A stretch of 64,000 nucleotides of DNA from Companilactobacillus musae (GCF_003967595.1 NZ_BIFW01000002.1:124001-188000); one strand, 5' to 3'. Positions 1 through 12,224 are shown, numbered from the stretch's first letter. Made by a program: numbers and translations. The notes: generated by a model not told the origin, from the letters alone.

Positions 1-1978
1 GTGTTGTAGCGTAACCAAACATTTCTGCTAGTGGAACGAAAGCATTGATAAGTTGTGCGTTACCACGTGCTTCCATACCTTCAACACGTCCACGACGAGC
101 AGTAACTTGTCCCATAACATCACCTAAGTAATCTTCTGGTGTAACAATTTCAACCTTCATAATAGGTTCAAGAATTACGGCACCAGCAGTCTTAGAAGCG
201 TTACGTAGTGACATTGAAGCGGCAATCTTAAAGGCAGCTTCTGATGAATCGACTTCGTGATATGAACCATCATACAACTTAGCCTTAACATCGATTAATG
301 GATAACCGGCAAGAACACCGTTTTCCATAGCTTCCTTCAAACCTTGTTCAACTGAAGGGATGTATTCACGAGGAACAACACCACCGACGATAGCGTCTTC
401 GAATTCGAAGCCTTTACCCTCTTCATTAGGTGTAAATTCAACCCAAACATCACCATATTGACCTTTACCACCAGATTGACGAACGAACTTACCTTGAGCA
501 CTTGTTTGTTGTGTAAATGTTTCACGGTAAGCAACTTGAGGTTCACCAACCTTACATGCAACGTTAAATTCACGTTTCATACGGTCAACCATGATATCCA
601 AATGCAATTCACCCATTCCGGCGATAAGAGTTTCACCAGTTTCAGGATTTGTTTCAGCTTGGAATGTAGGATCTTCTTCAGATAGTTTTTGGATAGCAAT
701 ATCCATCTTATCTCTATCTTCCTTAGAGTTAGGTTCGATAGAAACTTGGATAACTGGATCTGGAATATCCAATGATTCAAGGATCAATGGATCTGAAGGA
801 TCAGTTAGAGAATCACCAGTTGTAGTATTCTTCAAACCGATAACAGCAGCGATATCACCTGAGAATACTTCTGGGATTTCCTTACGGTGGTTAGAATGCA
901 TTTGTAGCAAACGACCAACACGTTCACGTTTGTCTTTTGTTGAGTTCAAGACATAAGAACCAGATTCTAGAGAACCTCTATATACACGAATGTATGTTAG
1001 ACGACCAACGAATGGATCAGTAGCAATCTTAAATGCTAGACCAGCAAATGGTTTGCTGTCATCAGCCATAAGTTCAACTTCTGAATCATCCTTTGGATCA
1101 GTAGCTTTATAAGGACGTACATCAAGTGGTGATGGTAGGTAATCAACAACCGCATCCATCAACATTTGAACACCCTTGTTCTTGAAAGCAGAACCAGCAA
1201 GAACTGGGAAGAATTTCAAATTGATAGTAGCCTTACGAATAGCTGCACGAATCTCATCGTTACTGATTTCTTCACCTTCAAGGTACTTGTCCATGATATC
1301 ATCATCAACATCAGCAACGGCTTCGATTAATTCAGAACGCTTCTTCTTAGCTGTTTCAACATACTCTTCGGGAACATCAACTGTATCCCACTTTGTACCT
1401 AGCTCATCTTCATCATAAAGATCAGCTTTCATTTCGATTAGATCGATAACACCTTCAAACTTATCTTCAGCACCGATAGGCATTTGGATAGCATGGGCAT
1501 TAGCATCTAGTCTTTCATGAAGTGTATCTACAGAATAGTCAAAGTCAGCACCGATTTTATCCATCTTGTTAACAAAGACAATACGTGGAACACCATATGT
1601 TGAAGCTTGACGCCAAACATTTTCAGTTTGTGGTTCAACACCAGATTGAGCATCAAGAACTGTAATAGCACCATCTAGAACACGGAGTGAACGTTCAACT
1701 TCAATTGTGAAGTCAACGTGTCCAGGAGTATCAATGATATTGATACGGTTGTTCTTCCATTCAGCAGTTGTAGCAGCTGATGTGATAGTAATACCACGTT
1801 CTTGTTCTTGAGCCATCCAGTCCATTTGTGAAGCACCATCATGTGTTTCACCGATTTTATGGATTTTACCAGTATAGTACAAGATACGTTCAGTAGTTGT
1901 AGTTTTACCAGCATCAATGTGGGCCATGATACCAATATTACGGGTATCTTCTAGTGGAAATTCACGTTTATTAGCCAT
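1..1978 (-). CDS. fusA: Elongation factor G, partial (3' end beyond window)
   Basis: This is the ribosomal translocase GTPase EF-G. It moves tRNA and mRNA after peptide transfer and splits ribosomes with RRF. About 659 of roughly 695 residues are present, and the C-terminus lies left of the window. The start ATG has a GAGGAG Shine-Dalgarno about 12 nt upstream. The protein opens [20 protein letters not shown]. It carries the G1 motif AHIDAGKT, the G3 motif DTPGHVDF and the G4 motif NKMDKIGAD. Domains II-V follow, including the QLTMRNFH-free EF-G-type domain IV. It is the last gene of the rpsL-rpsG-fusA operon, 47 nt after rpsG, as in most Bacilli. Nothing in the visible part suggests a TetM-like paralogue. 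Confidence 0.97.
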   Translation of the reverse strand, partial: MANKREFPLEDTRNIGIMAHIDAGKTTTTERILYYTGKIHKIGETHDGASQMDWMAQEQERGITITSAATTAEWKNNRINIIDTPGHVDFTIEVERSLRVLDGAITVLDAQSGVEPQTENVWRQASTYGVPRIVFVNKMDKIGADFDYSVDTLHERLDANAHAIQMPIGAEDKFEGVIDLIEMKADLYDEDELGTKWDTVDVPEEYVETAKKKRSELIEAVADVDDDIMDKYLEGEEISNDEIRAAIRKATINLKFFPVLAGSAFKNKGVQMLMDAVVDYLPSPLDVRPYKATDPKDDSEVELMADDSKPFAGLAFKIATDPFVGRLTYIRVYRGSLESGSYVLNSTKDKRERVGRLLQMHSNHRKEIPEVFSGDIAAVIGLKNTTTGDSLTDPSDPLILESLDIPDPVIQVSIEPNSKEDRDKMDIAIQKLSEEDPTFQAETNPETGETLIAGMGELHLDIMVDRMKREFNVACKVGEPQVAYRETFTQQTSAQGKFVRQSGGKGQYGDVWVEFTPNEEGKGFEFEDAIVGGVVPREYIPSVEQGLKEAMENGVLAGYPLIDVKAKLYDGSYHEVDSSEAAFKIAASMSLRNASKTAGAVILEPIMKVEIVTPEDYLGDVMGQVTARRGRVEGMEARGNAQLINAFVPLAEMFGYATT

Positions 1979-2025
1979 GAAATATTGTTTCTCCTCTCAA
2001 ATTAACTAGTTTAAGTAACTAGATC

Positions 2026-2493
2026 CTACCAGCGATAGTGAGCGAATGCACGGTTAGCATCGGCCATCTTATGTGTATCTTCACGTTTCTTAACAGCAGC
2101 ACCAGTATTGTTAGCTGCGTCCATAATTTCATTAGCTAGACGTTCGTCCATTGTGTGTTCACCACGTAGACGAGCATAACTTGTGATCCAACGAAGTCCA
2201 AGAGTTGTACGACGATCTGGACGAACTTCGATAGGAATTTGATAGTTAGAACCACCGATACGGCGAGCCTTAACTTCAAGTACAGGCATAACATTGTTCA
2301 TTGCTTCTTCAAACACGTCCAATGGTTCGTTACCTGTCTTATCTTTAATAATATCGAATGCACGATATAGAATTGTTGAAGCTGTACCTCTTTTACCATC
2401 ATACATTAAGTGGTTAATCAAACGAGTTACTAGCTTTGAGTTGTACATTGGATCTGGCAAAACATCACGTTTTGGAGCTCTACCTTTACGCAT
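2026..2493 (-). CDS. rpsG: 30S ribosomal protein S7
   Basis: Primary 16S rRNA-binding protein that organises the 30S head and touches the E site. It has 155 residues, the normal bacterial length. The N-terminus is typical ([15 protein letters not shown]), with the conserved [19 protein letters not shown] helix and a C-terminus ending FAHYRW, including the hairpin that contacts mRNA and tRNA. The start ATG is preceded by CGGAGGAAT with good spacing. It lies between rpsL (46 nt upstream) and fusA and is almost certainly co-transcribed with them. No anomaly seen. Confidence 0.98.
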   Translation of the reverse strand: MRKGRAPKRDVLPDPMYNSKLVTRLINHLMYDGKRGTASTILYRAFDIIKDKTGNEPLDVFEEAMNNVMPVLEVKARRIGGSNYQIPIEVRPDRRTTLGLRWITSYARLRGEHTMDERLANEIMDAANNTGAAVKKREDTHKMADANRAFAHYRW

Positions 2494-2539
2494 AAAAAAT
2501 TCCTCCGTTATTACATTATTTCATTAAAATGATTAATTG

Positions 2540-2953
2540 TTATTTCTTAGGCTTCTTAGCACCATATTTTGAACGACTTTGCATACGTCCATCAACACCG
2601 GCTGTATCTAAGGCACCACGAACAACGTGATAACGAACACCAGGTAGATCCTTTACACGTCCACCACGGACAAGAACAACACTATGCTCTTGCAAGTTGT
2701 GACCAATACCAGGGATATATGCTGTTACTTCAATAAGGTTTGATAATCTAACACGGGCATACTTACGTAGGGCAGAGTTAGGTTTCTTAGGTGTCATTGT
2801 TCCGACACGAGTTGCAACACCACGTTTTTGTGGAGCTGGATTCTTTGTGGCAACTTTCTTCATACTATTGTAGCCGTAGTTCAATGCAGGTGCATCGGAC
2901 TTAGAAGTTTGTGACTTACGGCCTTTGCGAACTAATTGATTAATTGTAGGCAT
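2540..2953 (-). CDS. rpsL: 30S ribosomal protein S12
   Basis: Decoding-centre protein of the small subunit. It has 137 residues. The streptomycin-region motif [10 protein letters not shown] and the second loop [13 protein letters not shown] are intact and wild type in appearance, so no classical streptomycin-resistance change is seen. The start ATG follows AGGAGGAAC by 6 nt. It is the first gene of the rpsL-rpsG-fusA operon, with a leader of about 135 nt that can fold strongly (see separate entry). The next gene upstream, comC, is divergent. Confidence 0.98.
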   Translation of the reverse strand: MPTINQLVRKGRKSQTSKSDAPALNYGYNSMKKVATKNPAPQKRGVATRVGTMTPKKPNSALRKYARVRLSNLIEVTAYIPGIGHNLQEHSVVLVRGGRVKDLPGVRYHVVRGALDTAGVDGRMQSRSKYGAKKPKK

Positions 2954-2977
2954 TCAAAGTTCCTCCTAAAAATTTAA

Positions 2978-3036
2978 GTACACACATCCAGGTGGTTCAT
3001 AATTGGGTAAAATAATAAACCACGTGAGTGGCGTAC
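2978..3036 (-). promoter_or_regulatory. Foldable 5' leader hairpin of the rpsL operon
   Basis: In the rpsL leader, the arms GTAC.C..C and GTGTGTAC enclose a strong inner stem, GTGGTTTAT with ATGAACCAC. The structure sits between the predicted transcription start near 3090 and the rpsL Shine-Dalgarno. Ribosomal-protein operons are often autoregulated through such leaders. That role is inference here; only the complementarity is visible. Confidence 0.45.
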
Positions 3037-3096
3037 GTTATGAGCTTTATATTTAATAAACAAACTAATATTGCTGCCAATAAAAGCACGTCTACT

Positions 3097-3125
3097 AGAA
3101 TACCATCTAAAAAAAGCCATGTCAA
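3097..3125 (-). promoter_or_regulatory. Sigma-A promoter of rpsL-rpsG-fusA
   Basis: On the minus strand there is a perfect TTGACA -35 box, a 17-nt spacer and a TATTCT -10 box. Transcription would start near 3090 and give a 5' UTR of about 135 nt before rpsL. The promoter lies upstream of the comC start codon, so it is divergent from comC. Confidence 0.75.
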
Positions 3126-3181
3126 TGCAACTTCTAAAAAGTTATCCACAATTCCTCGTAATTTCTATTGAGGTGATTAAA

Positions 3182-3844
3182 TTGAGATACTTCTTATATT
3201 TATTATTTTTCATACTGGGAGCTTGCATTATCTCCTTTCTAAAAGTAATTGCATATGATTACCCACAGATCAGCTTAACCAGACGGTCTCATTGTGACTA
3301 CTGCGGTAGGATTTTACGATGGTTCGAAATTATACCTATAATAGGTTATTTCATAGTTCATGGTAGATGCTCCACGTGTAAAAATCAACTTAGTTTTTTA
3401 TATCCATTTTGGGAATTTATTGGCGGTACGTTCCTTGTCACATTGTTATATTGGCAAGATTTAAATTACTTACCCTTTTTTATGATGTTGATAATTCTTA
3501 GCTTTTCCGACTACTATTATGGCTATATTTATCCCATTTTTTATTTAATCGCTCTTCCGACGATTTTTTTGAATCATTCGTCGCTTCATCTACTGGTTGG
3601 CATTAGTATTTATCTTCTTTTACGCTTACTAAATTACTTTTACCTATTGGGATTAGGAGATATTGAAGTATTAGCCATTATTGGTTTTCTTCTGGGTCTT
3701 TCCATTTTTCTCAAAGTACTCTTACTTGCCTGTTTATTCTGTATTGGAATCTTTTTGATCAATAAAAAAAGATCATTTAGATTTATTCCCTACATCACAA
3801 TTGCGACTGGAATAATCTATCTGATCTCTCACTTTATAGTTTAG
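3182..3844 (+). CDS. comC: Type 4 prepilin peptidase, late competence protein ComC
   Basis: Membrane aspartyl protease that cleaves and N-methylates type IV pilin-like (ComG) precursors for the DNA-uptake pseudopilus. I chose the TTG start because GAGGTG lies 6 nt upstream; this gives 220 residues beginning MRYFLYLLFF. A longer frame opens at 3071 but has no ribosome site. The cytoplasmic zinc-binding tetracysteine is present (C38, C41, C63, C66, in CDYCGR and CSTCKN). The two catalytic aspartates are D110 (LSFSDYYYG) and D160 (GLGDIEVL). About seven hydrophobic segments fit the family. Its end overlaps the convergent hydrolase by 11 bp. No other com gene is in the window, so DNA-uptake capacity cannot be judged. 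Confidence 0.88.
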   Translation: MRYFLYLLFFILGACIISFLKVIAYDYPQISLTRRSHCDYCGRILRWFEIIPIIGYFIVHGRCSTCKNQLSFLYPFWEFIGGTFLVTLLYWQDLNYLPFFMMLIILSFSDYYYGYIYPIFYLIALPTIFLNHSSLHLLVGISIYLLLRLLNYFYLLGLGDIEVLAIIGFLLGLSIFLKVLLLACLFCIGIFLINKKRSFRFIPYITIATGIIYLISHFIV

Positions 3845-4652
3845 GTAAAATATTTTGCAATTTAAGCCAATTAACACATAGTTCCCACCACTTGACGTCG
3901 TACTCGTTTAGGTTAGCCTCATTTCCAGGTGCTTGAGTTACATATGTACCCAAAGATAATCCATGATCACCTGAGCCAAACAAATGCATTTCATAAGGAA
4001 TTTTTAGCATATCCATCTTTTGTGCATAGAGAATCGAATTCATTACCGGCACTGTTTTATCAGTTACTGTCTGCCAAATAAAGGTTGGTTTCCCATGTTT
4101 TGTCAAATGCTCTTGGGCTTGCCAATAATAGATATCTGGCGCAGCTTTCATAGCCCAGTCCTCATCTTTAGGCCAACCAATGGTCATATCTATTACCGGA
4201 TAGCATAAGATATTTAAGGCTGGTTCAACACTCAAATCTTCAGAATAAATTTTCTCCCGTTGCTCAGGATCTAACATAATTGAATTAAAGTTTGCTACTA
4301 CATGGCTACCAGCAGAAAAGCCAACCAATACAACTTTACTCAAATCAATATGATGATCAGTTTGTGTTTTGAGCCAATTCAAAGTTGTCGCTAATTCTTG
4401 CAAAGCCAATGGATAAACACTGTGATTATCATCAATTAATTGATAATCCAATACTAAAGCATGCATTCCTACAGCATTAAATTTAAAAGCAATTGGTTGA
4501 GCTTCACGATCTGTCAAAAATTTAAAAGCTCCACCAGGACAAATAATCGCCAATGGATGATCAACTGGAGTTTCATAATCAGAAATAGGATCTAGCCAGT
4601 AAGTATCTAAGTTAAACTTGATATCTTGATAAGTTAATTCTTGTTTTTGCAA
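3834..4652 (-). CDS. Alpha/beta hydrolase, acetyl-esterase-like
   Basis: Putative serine esterase of the BD-FAE/acetylxylan-esterase type. The substrate is unknown. It has an oxyanion-type CPGG motif, the nucleophile elbow GFSAG, a late Asp (TDKTVP) and the catalytic His in SGDHGLS. No signal peptide is seen, so it is cytoplasmic. I prefer a TTG start at 4652 (272 aa). A GGGGG ribosome site lies 8 nt upstream, while the ATG at 4679 is only about 5 nt after a TATAAT box and would be leaderless. It is monocistronic between the rpoC terminator and convergent comC. Small, secreted-sugar and drug esters are all possible substrates. Confidence 0.72.
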   Translation of the reverse strand: MQKQELTYQDIKFNLDTYWLDPISDYETPVDHPLAIICPGGAFKFLTDREAQPIAFKFNAVGMHALVLDYQLIDDNHSVYPLALQELATTLNWLKTQTDHHIDLSKVVLVGFSAGSHVVANFNSIMLDPEQREKIYSEDLSVEPALNILCYPVIDMTIGWPKDEDWAMKAAPDIYYWQAQEHLTKHGKPTFIWQTVTDKTVPVMNSILYAQKMDMLKIPYEMHLFGSGDHGLSLGTYVTQAPGNEANLNEYDVKWWELCVNWLKLQNILPKL

Positions 4653-4683
4653 AATCTTAACCCCCAAATTATTTTTCATTCAC

Positions 4684-4689
4684 ATTATA
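4684..4689 (-). promoter_or_regulatory. -10 box of the hydrolase gene
   Basis: A consensus TATAAT on the minus strand ends 4 nt before an in-frame ATG. The matching -35 region is poor. Its closeness to that ATG is why the downstream TTG, with a GGGGG site, is preferred as the start. Confidence 0.55.
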
Positions 4690-4761
4690 CAAAAAAAGAA
4701 CTTGAGATATAACCACTTTTGTCATTAGGCCAGAACCTGGACACAATCTTTCCCACATAAA

Positions 4762-4812
4762 AAATCCCAGTATAGCAACCATCCTTGATGGTCTCTATAC
4801 TGGGATTTATTT
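4762..4812 (-). terminator. Rho-independent terminator after rpoC
   Basis: A CCCAGTATAG stem pairs with CTATACTGGG around an inner CCATC/GATGG hairpin. On the minus strand it is followed by a T-rich run. It lies just after the rpoC stop codon. Confidence 0.85.
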
Positions 4813-4823
4813 TTAATCATTTA

Positions 4824-7800
4824 TTAGTGCTTTTCTTCTTTAGCAGCATCTTCAGCTTTCATTTGAGCTTCGATGTCAGAAATTGTATAGGCACCATTCA
4901 AAGAATTGTCTGCCATAGGACCGACTTTCTTAGGTTCCATATGGTTGTACTTAGCCATACCAGTACCGGCAGGGATAAGTTTACCAATAATAACATTTTC
5001 CTTAAGACCAAGAAGTGGATCATTCTTACCTCTGATAGAAGCATCTGTAAGAACTCTTGTTGTTTCCTGGAATGAAGCGGCTGACAAGAAACTGTTTGTT
5101 TCAAGAGAAGCCTTAGTAATACCAAGAAGAACAGGACGTCCAGTAGCAGGAATACCACCATTGAACAATGTCTCACGGTTATGGTCAGTAAATTGAGAAA
5201 TATCCATCAATTGACCAGGCAATACATCAGTGTCACCAGGATCAAGAATACGGATCTTTCTAAGCATTTGTCTAACCATAACTTCGAAATGCTTATCAGA
5301 AATATCAACACCCTGCATACGGTAAACTTTTTGAACTTCTGCAAGCAAGTAGTTTTCTGTATGTAGAACGTTTGTAACTTTGATTAATTCCTTAGGATCG
5401 ATTGAACCTTGTGTTAACTTACCACCACGTTTAACGTGATCGCCTTCGGCAACCGCAACACTTGATGTATAAGGAACACTATAAGTTCTAGTATCAATGT
5501 CACCTTCAACAGTAATTTCCTTAGTATGTTCTGCTGGGTTTTCGTCAATGGCTGTAACAGTACCATCAACTTCTGAAATAACGGCAAGACCTTTAGGATT
5601 TCTAGCTTCAACAATTTCTTGAACACGAGGAAGTCCTTGAGTAATATCGTCACCACCGGCAACACCACCGGTATGGAAGTTACGCATAGTCAATTGAGTA
5701 CCTGGTTCACCGATTGATTGAGCAGCAACAGTACCAACTGCTTCACCAATTTCAACTTCTTCACCAGTTGCAAGGTTACGACCGTAACATTTCTTACATA
5801 CACCATGTTTTGTATCACATGTGAATGCTGAACGAATTGTAACGTGTGTAACACCAGCATCAACGACTTTTTGAGCAATAGTTTCATCCATCAAGACACC
5901 ACGAGGTACGATAACTTCGCCAGTCTTAGGATCTTTAATTGTCTTTTGTGTATAACGACCAACAAGTCTGTCATACAATGGTTCGATCATATCTGTACCT
6001 TCCATGATTGAACTTACAACAAGTCCACGGTCAGTACCACAATCTTCTTCACGTACGATAACATCTTGAGCAACATCAACTAGACGACGAGTTAAGTAAC
6101 CTGAGTTAGCTGTCTTCAAGGCTGTATCGGTCATACCTTTACGAGCACCATGGGTTGACATGAACATTTCCATGACAGATAGTCCTTCACGGAAGTTAGA
6201 AATAACAGGGATTTCCATCATACCACCATTAGGAGCGGCCATAAGTCCACGCATACCTGCTAGCTGAGTAAAGTTTGAGATGTTACCACGGGCACCGGAA
6301 TCAGACATCATTGAGATAGGGTTTGTAGGATCAAATGAATCGATCAACAATTGTTGAATTTCATCCTTTGTATCGTTCCAAACACTAATAACACGATCAT
6401 GTCGTTCATTGTCGGTGATAAGTCCACGACGGAATTGCTTAGAAATTGAAGCAACTTGTTTGTGGGCTTTTTCGATGATCTCAGGTTTTTGAGTTAAGTT
6501 AGGAACATCTGTAACACCAACTGTCAAACCAGAAAGTGTACAAATTGTGTAACCTAATTCCTTCATATCATCAAGAAGTGATGATGTTCTTTGAACACGA
6601 TAGATCTTGAAGATTTGAGCAATGATATCTGATAGATAACTACTCTTCAATGGATCAACAAGGTCCATTTCATCAAGGCGTTGGTTAATATCTTCACCTT
6701 TGCCAAGGAAGTATTTATCAGGAACACCATGCATCAAATTATCATCAGTTGGTTCATTCAAGTATGGGAAATCTTCTGGAAGAATTTCGTTGAAGATTAC
6801 CTTACCAACGGAAGTAATCATAACTTTACTTCTTTGGTCATCCTTGAATGGCTTGTTAGGCATTGAATCAACAGCAATACCAATTCTTGTATGGTAATGA
6901 ACGTCACCGTTCAAGAGAGCTGTTTGAACTTCGTTTGAATCCTTGAAGATCTTACCTTCACCAGTCATATGTCTTGTTTCAATTGTTAGATAGTAGTTAC
7001 CTAAAACAACATCCTGTGAAGGAGTAACGATAGGCTTACCATCTTTAGGAGCAAGGATATGGTGAGCAGCAAGCATCAACATACGTGCTTCGGCTTGGGC
7101 TTCGTCTGATAGTGGCACATGGATAGCCATCTGATCACCATCAAAATCGGCATTATAAGCTTCACAAGCAAGTGGATGCAAACGGATTGACTTACCATCA
7201 ACCAATACAGGTTCAAAGGCTTGAATACCAAGTCTGTGAAGTGTAGGGGCACGGTTAAGTAATACTGGACGTTCTTTGATAACGTCTTCTAGTACATCCC
7301 AGATGTCATCATCTTGTCTGTCGATCTTTCTTCTAGCATTTTTAACGTTAGAAGCAATTTCTCTCTTAACAAGTTCATGCATAACGAATGGTTTGAACAA
7401 TTCCAAAGCCATTTCACGAGGCAATCCACATTGATAGAACTTCAATGTAGGTCCAACATCGATAACTGAACGTCCTGAGTAGTCAACACGTTTACCAAGT
7501 AAGTTTTGACGGAAACGTCCTTGCTTACCTTTAAGCATATGTGAAAGTGACTTCAATGGACGGTTACCAGGTCCTGTAACAGGACGGCCACGACGACCAT
7601 TATCAATCAAAGCATCAACAGCTTCTTGCAACATTCTCTTTTCATTTTGAACAATGATATTAGGAGCATGTAGATCCAACAATCTCTTTAGACGGTTGTT
7701 TCTGTTGATAACACGACGATACAAATCGTTCAAATCAGAAGTGGCGAAACGGCCACCTTCAAGTTGAACCATTGGACGTAGATCAGGTGGGATAACGGGA

Positions 7801-8492
7801 ATAGCTTCCATGATCATCCATTCAGGTTTGTTACCTGATTTTTGGAAAGCACTTAAGATGTCCAAACGTCTGATCGCACGAGTACGTTTTTGACCTTGAG
7901 CAGTCTTTAGTGTTTCACGTAATTCTTTAACTTCACTATCCATATCAACTTGGCTAAGTAAATCACGGACACCTTCGGCACCCATCTTAGCAACGAACTT
8001 GTTACCAAATTCTTCACGTTTCTTACGGTATTCTGTTTCAGTTAATAATTGTTTCTTTTCTAGATCTGTGTCACCTGGGTCGATAACTACATATGATGCA
8101 AAGTAGATAACTTCTTCCAAGTTTCTTGGACTCATGTCCAAAACAAGTCCCATACGTGATGGAATTCCCTTAAAGTACCAGATATGTGATACAGGGGCTG
8201 CTAGTTCGATATGAGCCATACGTTCACGACGAACTTTTGAACGAGTAACTTCAACACCACAGCGGTCACAGACAATACCCTTATAACGGATACGTTTGTA
8301 CTTACCACAGGCACATTCCCAGTCTTTAGTTGGTCCGAAAATTCTTTCATCGAATAGACCATCTTTTTCTGGTTTCAAAGTACGGTAGTTGATAGTTTCT
8401 GGCTTTTTAACTTCCCCATAAGACCAACTACGAATCTTATCCGGAGATGCTAAACCAATTTGCATACTTTCGAATTTATTAACGTCTATCAA
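4824..8492 (-). CDS. rpoC: DNA-directed RNA polymerase subunit beta'
   Basis: Largest catalytic subunit of RNA polymerase, 1222 residues, the usual Bacilli length without the large proteobacterial insertion. Visible features, in order: the N-terminal zinc site ([20 protein letters not shown]), the clamp, the catalytic Mg motif NADFDGDQM, the bridge-helix/trigger-loop region with MRNFHTGG, and the second zinc cluster ([13 protein letters not shown]). The TTG start is supported by GGGAGGT 6 nt upstream. It follows rpoB by 24 nt in one operon and is followed by a strong terminator. Confidence 0.98.
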   Translation of the reverse strand: MIDVNKFESMQIGLASPDKIRSWSYGEVKKPETINYRTLKPEKDGLFDERIFGPTKDWECACGKYKRIRYKGIVCDRCGVEVTRSKVRRERMAHIELAAPVSHIWYFKGIPSRMGLVLDMSPRNLEEVIYFASYVVIDPGDTDLEKKQLLTETEYRKKREEFGNKFVAKMGAEGVRDLLSQVDMDSEVKELRETLKTAQGQKRTRAIRRLDILSAFQKSGNKPEWMIMEAIPVIPPDLRPMVQLEGGRFATSDLNDLYRRVINRNNRLKRLLDLHAPNIIVQNEKRMLQEAVDALIDNGRRGRPVTGPGNRPLKSLSHMLKGKQGRFRQNLLGKRVDYSGRSVIDVGPTLKFYQCGLPREMALELFKPFVMHELVKREIASNVKNARRKIDRQDDDIWDVLEDVIKERPVLLNRAPTLHRLGIQAFEPVLVDGKSIRLHPLACEAYNADFDGDQMAIHVPLSDEAQAEARMLMLAAHHILAPKDGKPIVTPSQDVVLGNYYLTIETRHMTGEGKIFKDSNEVQTALLNGDVHYHTRIGIAVDSMPNKPFKDDQRSKVMITSVGKVIFNEILPEDFPYLNEPTDDNLMHGVPDKYFLGKGEDINQRLDEMDLVDPLKSSYLSDIIAQIFKIYRVQRTSSLLDDMKELGYTICTLSGLTVGVTDVPNLTQKPEIIEKAHKQVASISKQFRRGLITDNERHDRVISVWNDTKDEIQQLLIDSFDPTNPISMMSDSGARGNISNFTQLAGMRGLMAAPNGGMMEIPVISNFREGLSVMEMFMSTHGARKGMTDTALKTANSGYLTRRLVDVAQDVIVREEDCGTDRGLVVSSIMEGTDMIEPLYDRLVGRYTQKTIKDPKTGEVIVPRGVLMDETIAQKVVDAGVTHVTIRSAFTCDTKHGVCKKCYGRNLATGEEVEIGEAVGTVAAQSIGEPGTQLTMRNFHTGGVAGGDDITQGLPRVQEIVEARNPKGLAVISEVDGTVTAIDENPAEHTKEITVEGDIDTRTYSVPYTSSVAVAEGDHVKRGGKLTQGSIDPKELIKVTNVLHTENYLLAEVQKVYRMQGVDISDKHFEVMVRQMLRKIRILDPGDTDVLPGQLMDISQFTDHNRETLFNGGIPATGRPVLLGITKASLETNSFLSAASFQETTRVLTDASIRGKNDPLLGLKENVIIGKLIPAGTGMAKYNHMEPKKVGPMADNSLNGAYTISDIEAQMKAEDAAKEEKH

Positions 8493-8516
8493 AAGGTAAC
8501 CTCCCTAAAGTTTTGA

Positions 8517-11500
8517 CTAGTTTTCTGATTTTGTACTAGTTGATTCGGCTGAATCTTTTGCTTCTTCAAGCTTCTTAGCTTCTTCTTCAGCACGTTTTTG
8601 TTCTTGTTGTTTAGCAAACTTAGATAGAGCGTCAATACTTACAGTATCATCGTCGTCATCCATATCTCTAAGTTCAATTTCTTTCTTATGTGAGTCTAGA
8701 ACTTTCATGTCTAGTCCTAGAGCTTGTAGTTCCTTAACAAGAACACGGAATGATTCAGGAACACCAGGTTTAGGAATACTTTCACCCTTAACGATAGCCT
8801 CATATGTCTTAACACGTCCGACAATATCATCTGACTTGTATGTCAAGATTTCTTGTAGTGTGTATGCGGCACCATAAGCTTCAAGGGCCCAAACTTCCAT
8901 TTCACCAAATCTCTGACCACCAAATTGTGCTTTACCACCAAGTGGTTGTTGAGTAACAAGTGAGTATGGTCCGATTGAACGAGCATGAAGTTTATCATCA
9001 ACCATGTGAGCTAGTTTCAAGTAGTACATAACACCAACAGCAACACGGTTCTTGAATGGTTCACCAGTACGTCCATCATAAAGAATTGACTTACCGTCTG
9101 AATCCATATCGGCTTCCTTAACAATGTCCCAAAGTTCATCATTTTGTACACCATCGAAAACAGGTGTTGAAACATGAATACCAAGTTTTCTAGCAGCCAT
9201 ACCTAAATGAAGATCAAGAACTTGTCCAATATTCATACGTGATGGAACACCCATTGGGTTCAATAGGATATCTACTGGAGTACCATCTGGCATGTATGGC
9301 ATATCTTCTTCAGGTACAACGATTGAAACAGTACCCTTGTTACCATGACGACCAGACATCTTATCACCAACTTGAATCTTACGCTTTTGAGCAATGTAAA
9401 CACGAACTAACATGTTTACACCAGGATCAAGTTCGTCTCCGGCTTCACGAGTGAAGACCTTAACGTCTTGGATAATTCCGCCACCACCATGTGGTACACG
9501 AAGTGAAGTATCACGAACTTCACGAGCCTTTTCACCAAAGATAGCATGTAGCAATCTTTCTTCGGCTGATAATTCTGTAACACCCTTAGGTGTAACTTTA
9601 CCAACTAAGATATCGCCATCACGAACTTCAGCACCAACACGGATAATTCCGAATTCGTCAAGATCCTTCAATGAATCTTCACCAACATTAGGAATTTCAC
9701 GAGTGATTTCTTCAGGTCCAAGTTTTGTATCACGTGCTTCTGATTCGTACTCTTCAATATGAATTGAAGTATAAGCATCTTCACGCACTAATTTTTCTGA
9801 AAGTACAATCGCATCTTCATAGTTGTACATGTTCCATGTCATAAAGGCAATAAGTGGGTTTTGACCAAGAGCCAACTCACCATTTTCCATGGCAGGACCA
9901 TCGGCAATGATGTCACCCTTCTTAACCTTTTCATCCTTGTGAACAATAGGTCTTTGGTTGTAACTCTTACCATTATTTGAACGACGGAACTTAGTTACTT
10001 TGTAATCATCAGTTGTGCCATCTTCATCACGTTTGATAGTGATCTTCTTAGCATCAACATATTCAACAACACCGGCGTGTTCAGATAATAAGGCAGCACC
10101 TGAATCATGCGCAGCAATGTATTCCATACCAGTACCAACAAGTGGAGCATGTGGGTTGATCAAAGGAACAGCCTGACGTTGCATATTAGCACCCATTAGG
10201 GCACGGTTAGAATCATCATTTTCCAAGAAAGGAATACATGCAGTAGCTACAGAAACTACTTGCTTAGGAGAAACGTCCATGTAATCGACTTTTTCTGGAG
10301 TTGTTTCGATATTATCATCTTTGTGACGAGCCAAGATGGTATTGTCAGCAAATGAACCATCATCGTTCAATGGTGTATTAGCTTGGGCAACAACATAGTT
10401 ATCTTCTTCGTCAGCAGTTAAGTAATCGATCTTATCAGTTACTTTGTGAGTATCCCATGAAACACGACGATATGGTGTTTCGATGAAACCATACTTATTG
10501 ATAATGGCATATGAAGCCAAGTTATTAATAAGTCCGATATTAGGACCTTCCGGAGTTTCAATAGGACACATACGACCGTAGTGAGTATAGTGAACATCAC
10601 GAACTTCATATCCGGCACGATCACGAGTCAAACCACCAGGTCCAAGAGCTGATAGACGACGTTTGTGTTCTAGTTCACCTAGAGGGTTAGTTTGATCCAT
10701 GAATTGTGACAATTGTGATGAACCAAAGAATTCCTTAATTGAAGCAACAACAGGTCTGATATTGATCAATTGTTGAGGTGTAACAGTTGATGAATCTTGA
10801 ATTGACATTCTTTCACGTACAACACGTTCCATACGTGACAAACCAATACGGAATTGGTTTTGTAGCAATTCACCGACTGAACGAATACGACGATTACCCA
10901 AGTGATCAATATCATCAGTGTTACCAATACCTTCTTTTAAGTTCAAGAAGTAGTTGATACCAGCCAAAATGTCAGCAGGTGTAATTGTACGATTTTCTTC
11001 TGGAATATGACCATTACCGATCATATTAACAACTTTTTCGTTGTCAGTTTCTGAATATACTTTAATAATTTGAACAGTGATTGGGTCTGTTAGGACACCT
11101 TCATCTGATGGTTGTAATGTAACAGTCTTGAAGTCATCTCTTTCAAGATAAGGAGCAAGTTTGTTCATTGCATCACGGTCAAGAAGAGTGTCTTTAGCAA
11201 GCACAACTTCACCAGTATCTGGATCAGCTAATGTTTCTGCCAAAGTCTTGTTCAAAAGTCTTGTCTTGATGTTTAACTTCTTATTGATCTTGTAACGACC
11301 AACAGGAGCTAGATCATAACGACGTGGGTCAAAGAATCTAGCATATAGCAATGAACGAGAACTATCTGCTGTCTTTGGTTCACCGGGACGGAGTCTTTCA
11401 TAAATATCTTTCAAGGCTTCTTCAACACGTGAATCACTTGTATCTTTATGAACATCTTTTTCAAGAGTAAGGTTCAAAGTATCGTTATCACCAAAAATAT

Positions 11501-12125
11501 CAAGTACTTCTGAATCTTCGCCAAAACCAAGTGCTCTAACAAGTTCAGAAATAGGTAATTTTCTAGTTCTATCAATTCTTACGTAGCCTAGACCCTTAGC
11601 ATCTGTTTCATATTCCAACCAAGCACCACGATTAGGGATAACAGTTGTACCGTAATTTACACGGCCATTTTTATCTGTATCTTGGTTGTAATAAATACCA
11701 GGAGAACGTACTAATTGGGAAACAATAACACGTTCAGCACCGTTGATGATGAAATTTCCTTCATCAGTCATGAGTGGGAAATCACCAAAGAAAACATCTT
11801 GAGTCTTGATTTCACCAGTTTCATGGTTAGTCAATTTTAGAGTTACATGTAATGGTGCTGAGTAATTAGCATCATGTTGTCTTGCTTCATCAACAGTATA
11901 TTTTGGTTCTAGCAACTTGTAGCCGACGTATTCCAAAGAAAGGTTACCAGCAAAGTCATCGATTGGCATAATATCGTCAAACATATCTTTAAGTCCTTCA
12001 TCTAAGAACCACTTATAAGAATTAGTTTGGATGTCAATCAAATTTGGCAATGGAAGTACTTCCTTGATCTTCGCATAACTACGACGAACACGGTGTGCAC
12101 CATAATTAACGTTATGATAAGTCAA
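8517..12125 (-). CDS. rpoB: DNA-directed RNA polymerase subunit beta
   Basis: Second large subunit of RNA polymerase. I set the start at a TTG with GAGGTG 6 nt upstream. It gives 1202 residues opening [17 protein letters not shown], matching the start of other lactobacillar RpoB proteins. An upstream in-frame TTG at 12155 has no ribosome site. The rifampicin region reads [13 protein letters not shown] and [12 protein letters not shown], wild type at the classic resistance positions. The flexible C-terminal tail is rich in Glu, Lys and Ala, and Lactobacillales RpoB commonly has such a tail. It is transcribed with rpoC; clpC lies upstream behind its own terminator. Confidence 0.97.
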   Translation of the reverse strand: MTYHNVNYGAHRVRRSYAKIKEVLPLPNLIDIQTNSYKWFLDEGLKDMFDDIMPIDDFAGNLSLEYVGYKLLEPKYTVDEARQHDANYSAPLHVTLKLTNHETGEIKTQDVFFGDFPLMTDEGNFIINGAERVIVSQLVRSPGIYYNQDTDKNGRVNYGTTVIPNRGAWLEYETDAKGLGYVRIDRTRKLPISELVRALGFGEDSEVLDIFGDNDTLNLTLEKDVHKDTSDSRVEEALKDIYERLRPGEPKTADSSRSLLYARFFDPRRYDLAPVGRYKINKKLNIKTRLLNKTLAETLADPDTGEVVLAKDTLLDRDAMNKLAPYLERDDFKTVTLQPSDEGVLTDPITVQIIKVYSETDNEKVVNMIGNGHIPEENRTITPADILAGINYFLNLKEGIGNTDDIDHLGNRRIRSVGELLQNQFRIGLSRMERVVRERMSIQDSSTVTPQQLINIRPVVASIKEFFGSSQLSQFMDQTNPLGELEHKRRLSALGPGGLTRDRAGYEVRDVHYTHYGRMCPIETPEGPNIGLINNLASYAIINKYGFIETPYRRVSWDTHKVTDKIDYLTADEEDNYVVAQANTPLNDDGSFADNTILARHKDDNIETTPEKVDYMDVSPKQVVSVATACIPFLENDDSNRALMGANMQRQAVPLINPHAPLVGTGMEYIAAHDSGAALLSEHAGVVEYVDAKKITIKRDEDGTTDDYKVTKFRRSNNGKSYNQRPIVHKDEKVKKGDIIADGPAMENGELALGQNPLIAFMTWNMYNYEDAIVLSEKLVREDAYTSIHIEEYESEARDTKLGPEEITREIPNVGEDSLKDLDEFGIIRVGAEVRDGDILVGKVTPKGVTELSAEERLLHAIFGEKAREVRDTSLRVPHGGGGIIQDVKVFTREAGDELDPGVNMLVRVYIAQKRKIQVGDKMSGRHGNKGTVSIVVPEEDMPYMPDGTPVDILLNPMGVPSRMNIGQVLDLHLGMAARKLGIHVSTPVFDGVQNDELWDIVKEADMDSDGKSILYDGRTGEPFKNRVAVGVMYYLKLAHMVDDKLHARSIGPYSLVTQQPLGGKAQFGGQRFGEMEVWALEAYGAAYTLQEILTYKSDDIVGRVKTYEAIVKGESIPKPGVPESFRVLVKELQALGLDMKVLDSHKKEIELRDMDDDDDTVSIDALSKFAKQQEQKRAEEEAKKLEEAKDSAESTSTKSEN

Positions 12126-12224
12126 ATTTTTCACCTCAACATTTAATTTGTTCAAATTGAGCCACCAAATATTACAATTTGATTACATTTTGCATGAAAA
12201 CGGTTTTTTAACCTGTTTTAAGGC

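Noticed and set aside
4785-5075. Open frames opposite rpoC, rpoB, fusA, mfd and clpC
   Set aside because: They lie antisense or frame-shifted within highly conserved essential genes and encode low-complexity, non-family sequence without ribosome sites.
8517-12125. Rifampicin-resistance mutation in rpoB or streptomycin-resistance change in rpsL
   Set aside because: The diagnostic motifs are wild type.
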